A stretch of DNA of 64,000 nt from Catenuloplanes atrovinosus (GTDB lineage Bacteria; Actinomycetota; Actinomycetes; Mycobacteriales; Micromonosporaceae): NCBI RefSeq assembly GCF_031458235.1, contig NZ_JAVDYB010000001.1:4113001-4177000 (forward strand). Reading direction: 5' to 3'. Position 1 is the stretch's first letter; every line of letters begins with the position of its first letter. The notes under the pieces were generated by a model. It did no database searches. It had not been told where the DNA came from and worked only from the letters and a program-made list of their open reading frames with translations. Below are positions 24,275 through 33,178 of this stretch, piece after piece. The translations under genes were made by a program, and so were the position numbers.

Positions 24275-24899
24275 CCGGCGACGGGCTCGGCGAGCACCGG
24301 GCCGGGTCGCTGCAGACCGGGTCCGGGTCGCCGCCACCGCGCGGCAGCAGCAGGACCAGCAGCGCGATCAGCGCGATCAGCGTGCCGGACAGCAGCACCA
24401 CGGTCCGGCGGCGCGCGGGGCGGGGCGGCGGTGCCGCCGCGGGGGCCGCGGACACCGGGGTACGCAACGGGAACGACGACGAGGGGAGCACCGTGAAGCC
24501 CTCCTCGTCGGCCAGGAAGCGGCGGTACGCGTGGCGCGCCTCCCCCAGCGCCACCTCCAGCTCCGCGCGGCCCGGCTCGCCCGCGGTCCCCTCCCGCCAG
24601 GCGACGCCGTACAGGAACCGCAGCGGGCGGCCGTGCTCGTCCCGGACCGGCGCTCCCGGCCGTACCCCCGGATCGTCCAGGTCCGCCGAGGTCACGTCGT
24701 GGGCCGCGTAGGTGATCCGGAGGCGCACGCCACCGGCCGGCACCGCGACGACCCGCGGCGGATCGTCCGGGGCGAGCGTGCGCAGCGAATCGGTCAGCAC
24801 GCCGTACGCGCGCGCCTCGACCAGGAAGTCCGGCGCGAGCACGGCGCTGTAGTCGCGCCGCCGCCCGGCCGCGACCAGCACCGGCCATCCGGCCGTCAC
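24267..24899 (-). CDS. C-terminally membrane-anchored protein, partner of the GTPase
   Basis: A 210-residue protein. It starts at GTG 24899, overlapping the stop of the GTPase gene as GTGA, so translation is coupled. Residues 1-150 are a soluble domain with no motif I recognise. A single membrane helix follows basic residues at about 165-187 (RRRTVVLLSGTLIALIALLVLLL in outline), then a short tail with two cysteines. In some actinomycete GTPase pairs a small membrane partner follows the GTPase gene. Function unknown. Confidence 0.7.
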   Translation of the reverse strand: MTAGWPVLVAAGRRRDYSAVLAPDFLVEARAYGVLTDSLRTLAPDDPPRVVAVPAGGVRLRITYAAHDVTSADLDDPGVRPGAPVRDEHGRPLRFLYGVAWREGTAGEPGRAELEVALGEARHAYRRFLADEEGFTVLPSSSFPLRTPVSAAPAAAPPPRPARRRTVVLLSGTLIALIALLVLLLPRGGGDPDPVCSDPARCSPSPSPVR

Positions 24900-26155
24900 T
24901 CCGCACCGTCCAGCCGGGAGGCGGGCAGCCGGCCCTCCAGCACGTCCACCCGGCTGCGCAGGTCGCGGATCACCCGCCGCTGGGCGAACTGGAAGTCCTC
25001 CACCTCGCGCTCGGCCTCGCTCAGCGCCCGCTCGGTGATCGCGTTCCGGGCGTCGGCGCGCGGGCCGTACAGTTCGGCCGCGGCGGCACCGATGAACGCG
25101 GTGTAGGGCGCGCTGAACGCGGCGACGCCGCTGGTCACTCGCGCGGCGTGGGCCACCACGAACGCGCCCAGCTCGGCCAGCGCGGCAGCCGGCCCGGCAC
25201 CGGTGCGGCGGCGGACGGCCTCCATCGCGGCCTCCAGCTTCTGCCGGTCGAGCGCCCGCGCGACCTGCTCGAACACGTCCGGGACGACCGCGGCCAGCGG
25301 CACGTCCACGTTGGTCGGGCGCAGCTCGCCGCCGGGCACCTTGGCGACCTCGCCCGCGTCGTCCATCTCGGCGAAGGACGGGCCGACCGCGCTGACCGGG
25401 ATCAGCCGCACCACCCGGCGGGCGGCGTGCTCGCGCACCAGCTCGCGGAAGCCGCGGTTGGACATCAGCAGCTTGCGGACCGCGCGCAGCCGCGCGTCGT
25501 CGTCGACGTCGATGTCGCGCAGCAGGTCCCACTTGGTGATGATGAACGTGACCGGCTTGTCCACGGTCAGCATCCGGTTGATCATCGCGGTCATCGCGTG
25601 CTGGAGCCGGACCCGGCCCTCGGGGACGCCGTCGTACCACTGCCGGACCCGGTGGCCGTCGACGATGCCGATCAGCGCGTCGGCGCGCTGGACCTGGGCG
25701 TCCAGCTCGGACCACAGGTGCGAGCCGGGTTCCTCGGGCTCCGTGAGGATCTTCCCGGCGTACTCCAGGTAGACCAGGCGCAGCACCGGGCGCAGCTCGC
25801 CGGAGGCGGTCCTGGTCCGTACGGTGAAGGTGAACTCGCGGGTGTCCGCCACCGCGGTGCCGGCCGGCCAGTCCCGTGCGGTGTCCTCGACCTGGCTGAA
25901 CCACTGGTTGAGCAGCGCCACCTCGGCTCGCGGCGCGGTCAGCAGGTACGACCGACCGGCCCACACCTGCATCTCGTGGTACATGCTGGCCAGCAGCAGC
26001 GTCTTGCCGGAGCCGCGCGGCCCGAGCGCGGCCACCCGGAACGTCGGCACGCCGGCCTCGTCGCCGCTGACCGGCCGGTCCACCCGCCGCGAGCGCAGCC
26101 GGAGGACGACCAGGACGACGGCCGCCAGCAGCACGATCACAAGGAGAAGGCTCAT
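24896..26155 (-). CDS. Membrane-anchored TRAFAC-class GTPase-like protein
   Basis: A 419-residue protein from ATG 26155. Residues 2-20 form an N-terminal membrane helix. The P-loop is GPRGSGKT (45-52), a Walker B-like strand is LRLVYLEYAGK (126-135, Glu where Asp is usual), and TKWD (207-210) serves as the G4 guanine-specificity motif. The C-terminal half has long helices and ends in a coiled-coil-like segment. It resembles TRAFAC-clade GTPases found in actinomycete membrane or conflict-type systems. It is coupled to the downstream membrane protein gene. Role not established. Confidence 0.7.
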   Translation of the reverse strand: MSLLLVIVLLAAVVLVVLRLRSRRVDRPVSGDEAGVPTFRVAALGPRGSGKTLLLASMYHEMQVWAGRSYLLTAPRAEVALLNQWFSQVEDTARDWPAGTAVADTREFTFTVRTRTASGELRPVLRLVYLEYAGKILTEPEEPGSHLWSELDAQVQRADALIGIVDGHRVRQWYDGVPEGRVRLQHAMTAMINRMLTVDKPVTFIITKWDLLRDIDVDDDARLRAVRKLLMSNRGFRELVREHAARRVVRLIPVSAVGPSFAEMDDAGEVAKVPGGELRPTNVDVPLAAVVPDVFEQVARALDRQKLEAAMEAVRRRTGAGPAAALAELGAFVVAHAARVTSGVAAFSAPYTAFIGAAAAELYGPRADARNAITERALSEAEREVEDFQFAQRRVIRDLRSRVDVLEGRLPASRLDGAE

Positions 26156-26204
26156 CGGTCGAGCATGGGCGCGCGCACCCGGCCGGACCAGCGCGCCGGT
26201 CCGG

Positions 26205-26921
26205 TCAGCGGACCAGCGTCAGATTTCTGGCGATGTCCGCGGCGGCGCGCCGCACCCGGCCGGTGACCGCGGGCGGGACCGCCGGCGCGACCACGATCGC
26301 GGAGAGCGAGGCGACCAGCCGCCCGCCCGGCTCACGGATGCCCACGGCCACGCAGGACAGTCCGGGAACGATGCCCTGATCGATGGCGACGCCCCGGTCG
26401 CGGATCGCCGCGCGCGCCCGGCGCCACTCCAGGCCGGACATCGGCGCCGGCGGCCCGGCGTCCTCCCGCTCCGCCAGCAGCAGCTGGCCGGCGGCCGTGA
26501 CCGGCGGAAACGTCATCAGGCCGAGGTCGAGCAGCATCCGCTCCCTGGCGACCACGGAGGACACGCAGACGATCTCGTGCTCCCGCAGCACCGCCACGCC
26601 GACGGTGCAGCCGGTCCGCAGCGCGAGCTCCCGGCACGGCTCGTACGCGGCGCCGCGCAGCCGGCGCACCGGCCGGCGCGGGTCGGTGAGCGCGCTCAGC
26701 ATCCGGCCGAGCCGGTAGCCGCCGCGCACCCGCTCGACCGCGCCGAGCGCTTCGAGCTGGTCGAGCAGCCGGTACGTGGTCGCCTTCGGCAGGCCGCTGA
26801 GCCGCGCGACCGCGGACAGGCCCACCGCGTCCACCTCGGAGAGCGCCTCCAGCAGCTGGAACGCGCCCTCCAGCACGCCGCGCCCGCGCGCCTCGGCCGT
26901 CTCCGGTCCGGTCCGATCCAT
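26205..26921 (-). CDS. IclR-family transcriptional regulator
   Basis: A 238-residue protein from ATG 26921; three more in-frame codons to 26930 are possible. N-terminal winged HTH (about 15-70): VLEGAFQLLEALSEVDAVGLSAVARLSGLPKATTYRLLDQLEALG in outline. The ligand-binding domain has GLSCVAVGIREPGGRLVASLSA. It lies 98 bp downstream of the tyrA gene on the same strand and marks the apparent left border of the antibiotic cluster. Whether it controls the cluster is unknown. Confidence 0.88.
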   Translation of the reverse strand: MDRTGPETAEARGRGVLEGAFQLLEALSEVDAVGLSAVARLSGLPKATTYRLLDQLEALGAVERVRGGYRLGRMLSALTDPRRPVRRLRGAAYEPCRELALRTGCTVGVAVLREHEIVCVSSVVARERMLLDLGLMTFPPVTAAGQLLLAEREDAGPPAPMSGLEWRRARAAIRDRGVAIDQGIVPGLSCVAVGIREPGGRLVASLSAIVVAPAVPPAVTGRVRRAAADIARNLTLVR

Positions 26922-27019
26922 CCGCCTCACCGCATCCGCCGTCGTCGGTCCAGCTCATCGCGGCGGGACGGGGAACCGCCTCCCCCATCAGGACATAATC
27001 AGCCGGGGGTACGGTCGGG

Positions 27020-28114
27020 TCAGCGACCGGCCGGGGCCGTCTCGGCGCGGGTGACGTGCCAGCCGGCCGCGTCCAGCGCCGCCACCGCGGAGCCGGCCGC
27101 GGCGGGCGGGACCTCCAGGTGGACGACCAACTCGTCCTCGGCGTGCGGCAGCGGTTCGGCCCGGTCCGCGGTGACGCCGTGCGGCGCCGCCGCGCGGAGC
27201 AGGCGGCCCAGCGCGCCCGGCTCCCGGCCGAGCACCACCCGCAGCCGGTCCGGCACCTGGGCCGGCCGGGTGCGGACCGCGCCGGCCGCGCCCCGCTCCA
27301 GCACGTCGGTGATCGTGCGCAGCGCGCGCTCGCGCCCGTCCGGGCCGGTCCCGTCCAGGGCGTCGACCGCGGCCGACAGGCGGGCGAGGTCGTCACGCAC
27401 GTCGCGCAGCACGGCCGCGATCGCGGGCGCGTTCGCGTGGACGATGCCGGTCCACAGCGCCGGGTCACCGGCCGCGATGCGGGTGACGTCCCGCGCCCCC
27501 TGGCCGATCAGCGCGTCCGTGCCGGCCGGCGCGTCCCGCAGGCGGGCCGCGGTCAGGCTCGCCATCAGGTGCGGCACGTGCGAGGTGACCGCCACCATGG
27601 CGTCGTGCGCGCGGCTGTCCAGCCGGACCGGCACCGCGCCGCACAGCACGGCCAGTGCGGTGGCGTCGTCCAGCGCCGCGGCGCCGGTCCGTCCGGAGGG
27701 GGTGAGCACCCAGGTCCGGCCGGCGAAGAGGTCCGCCGTGGCGGCCAGCGGGCCGGACCGCTCCCGGCCGGCCATCGGGTGGCCGCCGACGTACGCGACC
27801 GGGTCGGGCGCCAGCCGCAGCGCGTCGCGCTCCGGCCCCGCCTTGACGCCGGCCACGTCGGTGTAGCTGCGCGCCGACCGCCGGTGCTGCGCGTCGCGCA
27901 GCACCGGGCCGACGTGGGCGGGCGGCACCGCGATCAGTGCCAGGTCCACCGGGTGCCGGGGCGGCTCGGCCAGGCCCGCGCCGAGCGACTCGGCCACCCG
28001 GGCGGCCGTGACGTCGCGGTCGGCGAGGAAGACGGTCACCCCGGCGCGCCGGGCGGCCAGCGCCACCGAGGTGCCGATCAGCCCGGTGCCGATCACCAGC
28101 AGGCTGCGTACCAT
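27020..28114 (-). CDS. tyrA: Prephenate dehydrogenase for hydroxyphenylglycine supply
   Basis: A 364-residue protein from ATG 28114. The N-terminal Rossmann fold is VIGTGLIGTSVALAARRAGV; GHPMAGRERSGP near residue 110 is typical of prephenate dehydrogenases. It converts prephenate to 4-hydroxyphenylpyruvate, the substrate of HmaS, whose gene ends one base upstream of this start region. Glycopeptide clusters commonly carry such a dedicated copy (Pdh). It is last in the rightward-to-leftward run hpgT-cm-hmaS-tyrA. The C-terminal 90 residues contain an ACT-like regulatory region (LRVVLGREPGALGRLLRAAA). Confidence 0.9.
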   Translation of the reverse strand: MVRSLLVIGTGLIGTSVALAARRAGVTVFLADRDVTAARVAESLGAGLAEPPRHPVDLALIAVPPAHVGPVLRDAQHRRSARSYTDVAGVKAGPERDALRLAPDPVAYVGGHPMAGRERSGPLAATADLFAGRTWVLTPSGRTGAAALDDATALAVLCGAVPVRLDSRAHDAMVAVTSHVPHLMASLTAARLRDAPAGTDALIGQGARDVTRIAAGDPALWTGIVHANAPAIAAVLRDVRDDLARLSAAVDALDGTGPDGRERALRTITDVLERGAAGAVRTRPAQVPDRLRVVLGREPGALGRLLRAAAPHGVTADRAEPLPHAEDELVVHLEVPPAAAGSAVAALDAAGWHVTRAETAPAGR

Positions 28115-28115
28115 C

Positions 28116-29177
28116 TCAGGCCTGCGCCGCGGCCTGCTCGCGCTCGACCGCCTCGTACAGCGCCTTGATGTTGTTGGTGCCGAAGGTGCGCGCGCCGCGC
28201 CGCTCGATCAGCTCGTAGAACAGCGTGCGCTTCGGGTGGGTGGACGCCGTGAAGATCTGGAGCATCACGCCGGCGTAGTCGCGGTCCGCGAGGATGTTCA
28301 GCTCGCGCAGCCGCTCCACCGGCACGCCGACCGAGCCGAGCCGCCCGGGCAGCGCCTCGTAGTACTCCCCCGGCGTGGTGAGGAACGGCACGCCCTGGTC
28401 CGCGCAGGTGCGCACGCCGGACACGATGTCCTCGGTACGGAACGCGACGTGCTGCACGCCCGCGCCGTCGTGCGCCTCGATGAACGCGTCGATCTGCCCG
28501 GGGTCACGGCTGAGGTCCGGCTCGATGATGGTGAACGTGACGCCGCGGGACGCGCTCTGCACCACCTTGGACCGCATCGCCTGCTTGCCGACGATGATCT
28601 GCTCCTCGAACGTCTGCTCGAAGTCGAAGACGTCCCGGTAGCGGCGGATGGCGGGGTCCAGCTCACCGGCGGGCAGGCACACCGCCAGGTGGTCCACCTC
28701 CAGCAGCAGGCCGCCGGCCGGTCGCGGCTGCTCCGCGATGAGGCCCGGCGCGAACGGCCCGGCCGGGTCGCGGCGCGAGGTGAAGCGGTGCTCGACGTCG
28801 CCGAAGCCGTCCACCGAGGCGAACGTGACCGGCCCGCCCTCGCCGTCGGGCGTGCTGGGCGGCCCGAGCGGCGCCGCGCCGCGCGCGACCGCCTCGGCGA
28901 ACGCCGCGGCCGCGTCCTCGACCGCGAAGCCGACCGCGGCGATGCCCTCGCCGTGCCGGGCGAGGTAGTCGTGACCGCGGTGGCCGGCGGCCAGCGGCGT
29001 GGTCACCAGCAGCGTGATGTCGTGTTGGCGGAGCAGGATGGAGAGCGCGTCGGCCCGACCGGTGTCCGGGCCGCCGCGGCCGTGGACGGCGAAGCCGAAG
29101 CCGGTGCACAGCCGCGCCGCCGTCTCCTCCGCGTCCTCGCTGAAGATTTCCAGATGGTCGATCGTACGGATGTCCAT
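28116..29177 (-). CDS. hmaS: 4-hydroxymandelate synthase
   Basis: A 353-residue protein. The start at ATG 29177 is set by GGGAGCGGAG just upstream and by MDIRTIDHLEIFSED, the usual N-terminus. It belongs to the VOC/HPPD family; iron ligands are expected in VDHLAVCLP, VQHVAFRTEDI and FYELIERRG. It converts 4-hydroxyphenylpyruvate plus oxygen to 4-hydroxymandelate, the first dedicated step to 4-hydroxyphenylglycine. HmaS and HPPD are close; cluster context with HmO and HpgT decides for HmaS. One base separates its stop from the tyrA start. Confidence 0.92.
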   Translation of the reverse strand: MDIRTIDHLEIFSEDAEETAARLCTGFGFAVHGRGGPDTGRADALSILLRQHDITLLVTTPLAAGHRGHDYLARHGEGIAAVGFAVEDAAAAFAEAVARGAAPLGPPSTPDGEGGPVTFASVDGFGDVEHRFTSRRDPAGPFAPGLIAEQPRPAGGLLLEVDHLAVCLPAGELDPAIRRYRDVFDFEQTFEEQIIVGKQAMRSKVVQSASRGVTFTIIEPDLSRDPGQIDAFIEAHDGAGVQHVAFRTEDIVSGVRTCADQGVPFLTTPGEYYEALPGRLGSVGVPVERLRELNILADRDYAGVMLQIFTASTHPKRTLFYELIERRGARTFGTNNIKALYEAVEREQAAAQA

Positions 29178-29194
29178 GTCTCCGCTCCCTGGCG

Positions 29195-29557
29195 TCATTG
29201 CTCGAGGTCCGGGCGCAGCGCTTCGGCACCGCCCAGGTAGACGTGCCGGATCTCGGTCCGGCCGCGGTCCACGTCGACGTGCGCGAGCAGGCGCACCACC
29301 CGGGGCATCGCGCCCGGTACGGCGATCTCGCTCGCGCACAGCAGCGGCACGTCGTCGAGCCCGGCCTTGCGTGCGGCCTTGGCCGGGAACTCGGCGGTCA
29401 GGTCCGGCGTCGTGGTGAACAGCACGCTGACCACGTCGGTGCTGGTCAGCTCGTTGCGGGTCATGATCTCGGTGACCAGCTCGACGGTGGCCTCCATGAT
29501 CCGGGACCGGTCGTCGGCGGACACCTGGACGGCTCCCCGGATGGCGTGCACCGTCAT
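29195..29557 (-). CDS. AroH-type chorismate mutase
   Basis: A 120-residue protein. ATG 29557 is chosen because MTVHAIRGA aligns with the start of Bacillus AroH (MMIRGIRGA); an ATG three codons earlier (29566) is possible. Active-site residues of the AroH fold are visible: Arg in AIRGA, PLLCASE (Cys and Glu), Arg in PRVVRLL, HVYLGGA (Tyr) and ALRPDL (Arg). It makes prephenate from chorismate, directly upstream of TyrA. The trimeric AroH fold is less common in actinomycetes than the AroQ fold. It lies between hpgT (31 bp) and hmaS (17 bp) on the same strand, so it belongs to the antibiotic operon. Confidence 0.88.
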   Translation of the reverse strand: MTVHAIRGAVQVSADDRSRIMEATVELVTEIMTRNELTSTDVVSVLFTTTPDLTAEFPAKAARKAGLDDVPLLCASEIAVPGAMPRVVRLLAHVDVDRGRTEIRHVYLGGAEALRPDLEQ

Positions 29558-29588
29558 CGGTGCCATCCGGCCGAAGAGTCGGGGTGTG

Positions 29589-30905
29589 TCATGCGTGCGC
29601 CTCTCGTCGGGTCTCCGCGTCGATGAACGCGACCAGGCGGGTGATGCCCTCGTCGATCTCCTCGGGCGACAGGTAGCTGACCGAGAGCCGGATGGCCCGG
29701 CGTCCGCCGTCGTCCGGGTGGAAGTAGCGCATCGGCGTCCAGATCACGCCGTACTCCTCCGCGGACCGGGTGAGCGCCGCCTCGTCCGCCTCGAACCCGA
29801 CCGTCACGCCGAGGAAGAAGCCGCCGGTCGGCTCGTTCCACCGCACGCCCAGCTCGGCGCGGCGCTGCGGGGGCAGCCGGTCGGCGAGCCGGTCGAGCAC
29901 CCACCGCATGGCGTCGCCGTAGTGGCCGGCCGCCTTGGCGTTCAGCTCGGAGACCCGGCCACCGGCCGCGAGCAGCGCGCCGGCCACCACGGCCTGGCTC
30001 AGCGACGAGGTGTTGACCGTCACCATGCTTTTGATCTTCGACAGCTCGTCGGCCAGCAGCCCGGTCCGGCCGTCGTCGCCCACCACGGTCTGGTCGGCCA
30101 CGGCGAAGCCCACCCGCGCGCCGGGGAACAGCGTCTTCGAGTACGACCCGAGGTGCACCACCGCGCGGTGCCGGTCCAGCGCCTTCAGCGTCGGCACCGG
30201 CGCGCCCGGGCTGACCAGCCGGTACGGCGAGTCCTCCAGGATCAGCAGGTCCTCGCGCGCGGCCAGGTCCAGCAGCGCGGCGCGGTCCGCGAGCGACAGC
30301 GTGGACCCGGACGGGTTGGCGTGGTCGGGCACCAGGTAGAACGCGCGCGGCCGGCGCCCGGCGGCCCGCTGATCCCGGATCGCCGCCTCCAGGATGGACA
30401 GCGAGAACCCCGCCGCCGACTCCGGCACCGGGCAGAGCGTGACGTCCAGCAGCCGGGCGATCCCGGTGATGCCCACGTAGCAGGGGCTGGAGACGAGCAG
30501 CACGTCGTCCGGGTCCCGGATCAGCGCGCGGACGGCGAGCATCATCGCCTCCTGCGCGCCGACCGTGACCACGATGGACTCGGGCCGCACGTCGATGCCC
30601 TCGTCCCGGCGCAGCGAGTCGGCGATGATCTCGCGGATCTGGCCGGCGGTCGGGCCGTACTGGTAGACCGCCGTGCGCACCTGCTCGGGCGAGGCGCCCC
30701 GTTCCGCGAGGTGGTCGAGATAGCGGCGGAGGTGGGTGAGCACCTCTTCGGTCTCGAAGAATCCGTCGTACGGGCGGCCCGGCGCGAATGAGATCGCCTC
30801 GGGATAGCGCAGGGTCACCTCGTTGAGGAAGTTCATCGTGTCCAGAACCGGGTCGGAAACGCTGGAATGCAATTCCGACTTACGTAGCACGGATGATCCC
30901 ACCAC
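29589..30905 (-). CDS. hpgT: 4-hydroxyphenylglycine aminotransferase
   Basis: A 438-residue protein starting at GTG 30905 (or the adjacent GTG 30902), with CGGGAG 5 to 8 bases upstream. Fold-type I PLP aminotransferase: DHANPSG near the middle and the PLP lysine in LGSYSKTLFPGARVGF. HpgT converts 4-hydroxyphenylglyoxylate to 4-hydroxyphenylglycine, and often also acts in dihydroxyphenylglycine formation; here no second aminotransferase of this type is seen, so it probably serves both. It is first in the hpgT-cm-hmaS-tyrA run. A StrR-like half-site lies 74 bp upstream at 30979. Confidence 0.92.
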   Translation of the reverse strand: MVGSSVLRKSELHSSVSDPVLDTMNFLNEVTLRYPEAISFAPGRPYDGFFETEEVLTHLRRYLDHLAERGASPEQVRTAVYQYGPTAGQIREIIADSLRRDEGIDVRPESIVVTVGAQEAMMLAVRALIRDPDDVLLVSSPCYVGITGIARLLDVTLCPVPESAAGFSLSILEAAIRDQRAAGRRPRAFYLVPDHANPSGSTLSLADRAALLDLAAREDLLILEDSPYRLVSPGAPVPTLKALDRHRAVVHLGSYSKTLFPGARVGFAVADQTVVGDDGRTGLLADELSKIKSMVTVNTSSLSQAVVAGALLAAGGRVSELNAKAAGHYGDAMRWVLDRLADRLPPQRRAELGVRWNEPTGGFFLGVTVGFEADEAALTRSAEEYGVIWTPMRYFHPDDGGRRAIRLSVSYLSPEEIDEGITRLVAFIDAETRREAHA

Positions 30906-30978
30906 AATTCTCCCGGTCGATTCCTCAGCGCTTGTCACTCGGTTCGACAATCGCACGCGTGGCATCGGTGAACAATGC

Positions 30979-31009
30979 GTCCAACCGACTGTCAGGCCGG
31001 TTCTCCGGC
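30979..31009. promoter_or_regulatory. Imperfect StrR-type site before hpgT
   Basis: GTCCAACCG at 30979-30987 is followed, after a 10-base gap, by CGGTTCTCC, matching CGGTTGGAC at six of nine positions. It overlaps the stop of the antiporter gene and lies about 74 bp before the hpgT start, a suitable operator position. Confidence 0.5.
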
Positions 31010-32347
31010 GCTGGACGGGGACGGCCGGGCGGGGACGCCGGCCCACGTGTCGTGGTCGATCTTCCGCAGCCGCTCGTCCTCGTTCTCCGTGATGCGCGCG
31101 CAGGTGTAGCGCAGCAGCGGCGGCGCCATCACCGACGTGACGATCGCGACCAGCACGACGATCGTGTAGCCGGCGGTGTTCAGGATGCCCAGCCGCAGGC
31201 CGGTGAGCGCCACCACCACCTCCACCACGCCCCGGGAGTTCATGCCCGCGCCGATCGCCAGGCCCTCCCAGCGGCTGAGCCGGCTGAGGCGGGCGCCCGC
31301 GTACGCCCCGGCGAACTTGCCGAGGATCGCCACCGCCAGCACCACCACCGCGGCGAGCGCCACCCGGGGCTCGGCCAGCGCGGTCAGGTCCATCCGGAAC
31401 CCGGCCGTGGCCAGGAACAGCGGCGCCAGCACGGTGAGCACGACGGTGCGCAGCGCGGCCAGCTTCGCCTGGTTCGCCGCCCGCGGCAGCCCGACCAGGA
31501 TGCCGGCCACGAACGCGCCGAAGACCGGCTCCATGTGCAGCGCCTGGGTCATCGCGGCGCCGGTCAGGACGATGACGACCGCGGTGACGATGCTGGGGCC
31601 GGGTCCCTCGGCGCGGTCGGCCAGCCGCATCGCCCGGCGCACCAGCGGCCGGCCGGCCAGCACGGCGAGGGCGACGAAGCCGAGCAGGTAGCCGATCGCC
31701 TGGAACACGTGCCCGGCGGCCAGCCCGACCGTGGCGGCCATCGACACCACCGACAGCAGGAACCAGCCGACCGCGTCGTCGATCGTGCCGGCCGCCATGG
31801 TCAGCTGGCCGATGTCGCGGTGCAGCAGCCGCATGTCGGAGAGCGTCTTGGCGATCACCGGGATGGCCGTCACGCACATCGCCACGGCGATGAAGCCGGC
31901 GAACAGCGTCCGGTCCGCCACCGGTGCGCCGCTGATCCAGTCGGCCAGCAGATAGCCGACGCCGAGGCCGAGCACCAGCGGGATGAGCAGGCCGCCCAGG
32001 CTGATCCGCGCGGCGGTGGCCTTGCGCCGCCGTACCATCGCGACGTCCAGGTGGGTGCCGGTGAGCCCGACCAGCAGCAGGATGCCGAGCTGGCCGACCG
32101 CGTCCAGCAGGTTCATCTGCTGCGCGGCGGACGGGAAGATCCAGCCGGTCAGGCCGGGCAGCAGGTGGCCGAGCAGCGACGGCCCCAGGATGACGCCGGT
32201 GGCCAGCTCGCCCACGATGGCCGGCATGCCGACCCGTTCCGCGAGGCTGGCGAGGAGCCGGGCGACCAGCAACAGCGTCACCACGGCGACCAGGAACACG
32301 AGCAACTGATGGCCGCCGAGCGACGGGGGCGGCGCGGTGAACGTCAT
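30992..32347 (-). CDS. Cation:proton antiporter (CPA2/KefB type)
   Basis: A 451-residue integral membrane protein from ATG 32347 with SD GAGGAG. About 12 to 13 hydrophobic segments span residues 12-425. Typical motifs are GELATGVILGPSLLG, the AGTIDDAVGWFLL region with Asp-Asp, and GMNSRGVVEVVVALTGLRLGIL near the end. Such antiporters are a recurring accessory gene in glycopeptide clusters, perhaps helping ion balance or export, though their role is not proven. It lies between dpgB and hpgT on the same strand. Confidence 0.9.
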   Translation of the reverse strand: MTFTAPPPSLGGHQLLVFLVAVVTLLLVARLLASLAERVGMPAIVGELATGVILGPSLLGHLLPGLTGWIFPSAAQQMNLLDAVGQLGILLLVGLTGTHLDVAMVRRRKATAARISLGGLLIPLVLGLGVGYLLADWISGAPVADRTLFAGFIAVAMCVTAIPVIAKTLSDMRLLHRDIGQLTMAAGTIDDAVGWFLLSVVSMAATVGLAAGHVFQAIGYLLGFVALAVLAGRPLVRRAMRLADRAEGPGPSIVTAVVIVLTGAAMTQALHMEPVFGAFVAGILVGLPRAANQAKLAALRTVVLTVLAPLFLATAGFRMDLTALAEPRVALAAVVVLAVAILGKFAGAYAGARLSRLSRWEGLAIGAGMNSRGVVEVVVALTGLRLGILNTAGYTIVVLVAIVTSVMAPPLLRYTCARITENEDERLRKIDHDTWAGVPARPSPSSAGEPA

Positions 32348-32416
32348 CGGACGGCTCTCCTCGGATAGATCGGGCACCTGCCGGCCCTCCACCGGGTCCG
32401 GACCGCCGGCCCGCCC

Positions 32417-32443
32417 GTCCAACCGATCAACCGGCCGGCGGAC
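32417..32443. promoter_or_regulatory. Imperfect StrR-type site before the antiporter gene
   Basis: GTCCAACCG at 32417-32425 is followed after 10 bases by CGGCGGAC (32436-32443), one base short of CGGCTGGAC. It lies 70 bp upstream of the antiporter start in the 165-bp gap after dpgB. Confidence 0.5.
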
Positions 32444-32512
32444 ATCCACAGTGGAGGGTCATGGAGCGTGCCCGCCCCGCGGCGGGCACGCTCCGGTCAC
32501 GAGAGGGACGGA

Positions 32513-33178
32513 TTACGACGCGGCCGCCCGCCGCAGGGTGCGGTCGCAGGCGGCCAGGTGGGCGCCGAGTGCCTCGTCGAAGCTCTGCTGGCCGGCCTCG
32601 AGCATCAGCTGACGCCGGATCGCCACTTCGCTGCCCGGCATCGCCGCGGCGGCGGCCGCGACCTCGGCCAGCGCGCCGCCCGGCTCCTCGGTGACCACAT
32701 CGATCAGGCCCGCGGACGCGGCCGCCTCGGCCTCGATCGGCGTGCCGAGCAGCGCCGCACGGCGCAGCCCGCGGGCACCGCCCTGCCGGGCCAGCCGGTA
32801 CAGCGCCATGCCCGGCCAGGTCGCGTCACCACCGACCGGCACGACCAGGCGCGCGCCCGCGGCCGCGATCCGCACGTCGGCGGCGAGCAGCACGTCCAGC
32901 GCGATGCCGCCGCAGTCGCCCGCGGCAACCGCGACGGTCGTCAGGCCGAGCCGCTCCAGCCGGCGAACCGTCCGCTCCCATTTGGTCACCAGCCCGACAT
33001 CGAGCGTACGCGTCCACCCGGGCAGCGGAGCCCCGGACGCGTACACCACCAGGACTCCCGCGCCGAAATCGTCCTCGGCGCGGTCGCACAGCCGCTGCAC
33101 CGCCTCGACCTCGGCGGCCGACGGCGGCCGGCTCCCGTCCACGCGCAGCACCAGGTCGTCGACGCCCGCCGCGGTCAC
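32513..33178 (-). CDS. dpgB: DpgB, crotonase-like accessory enzyme for 3,5-dihydroxyphenylacetyl-CoA
   Basis: A 221-residue protein starting at GTG 33178, overlapping the dpgA stop as GTGA. It is a short enoyl-CoA hydratase-like protein: GDCGGIALDVLLAADVRIAA and a later GLIDVVTEE. DpgB assists the type III polyketide synthase DpgA and, with DpgD, promotes dehydration/aromatisation of the tetraketide to 3,5-dihydroxyphenylacetyl-CoA. Translational coupling and order dpgA-dpgB match other glycopeptide clusters, but dpgC and dpgD lie 5 kb away on the other side of the luxR and hmO genes. Confidence 0.9.
   Translation of the reverse strand: MTAAGVDDLVLRVDGSRPPSAAEVEAVQRLCDRAEDDFGAGVLVVYASGAPLPGWTRTLDVGLVTKWERTVRRLERLGLTTVAVAAGDCGGIALDVLLAADVRIAAAGARLVVPVGGDATWPGMALYRLARQGGARGLRRAALLGTPIEAEAAASAGLIDVVTEEPGGALAEVAAAAAAMPGSEVAIRRQLMLEAGQQSFDEALGAHLAACDRTLRRAAAS

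Noticed and set aside
21740-24337. Extended frame upstream of the Acg-type gene
   Set aside because: Overlaps DUF1876 and is antisense to the WYL gene; ATG 22729 begins the recognisable protein.
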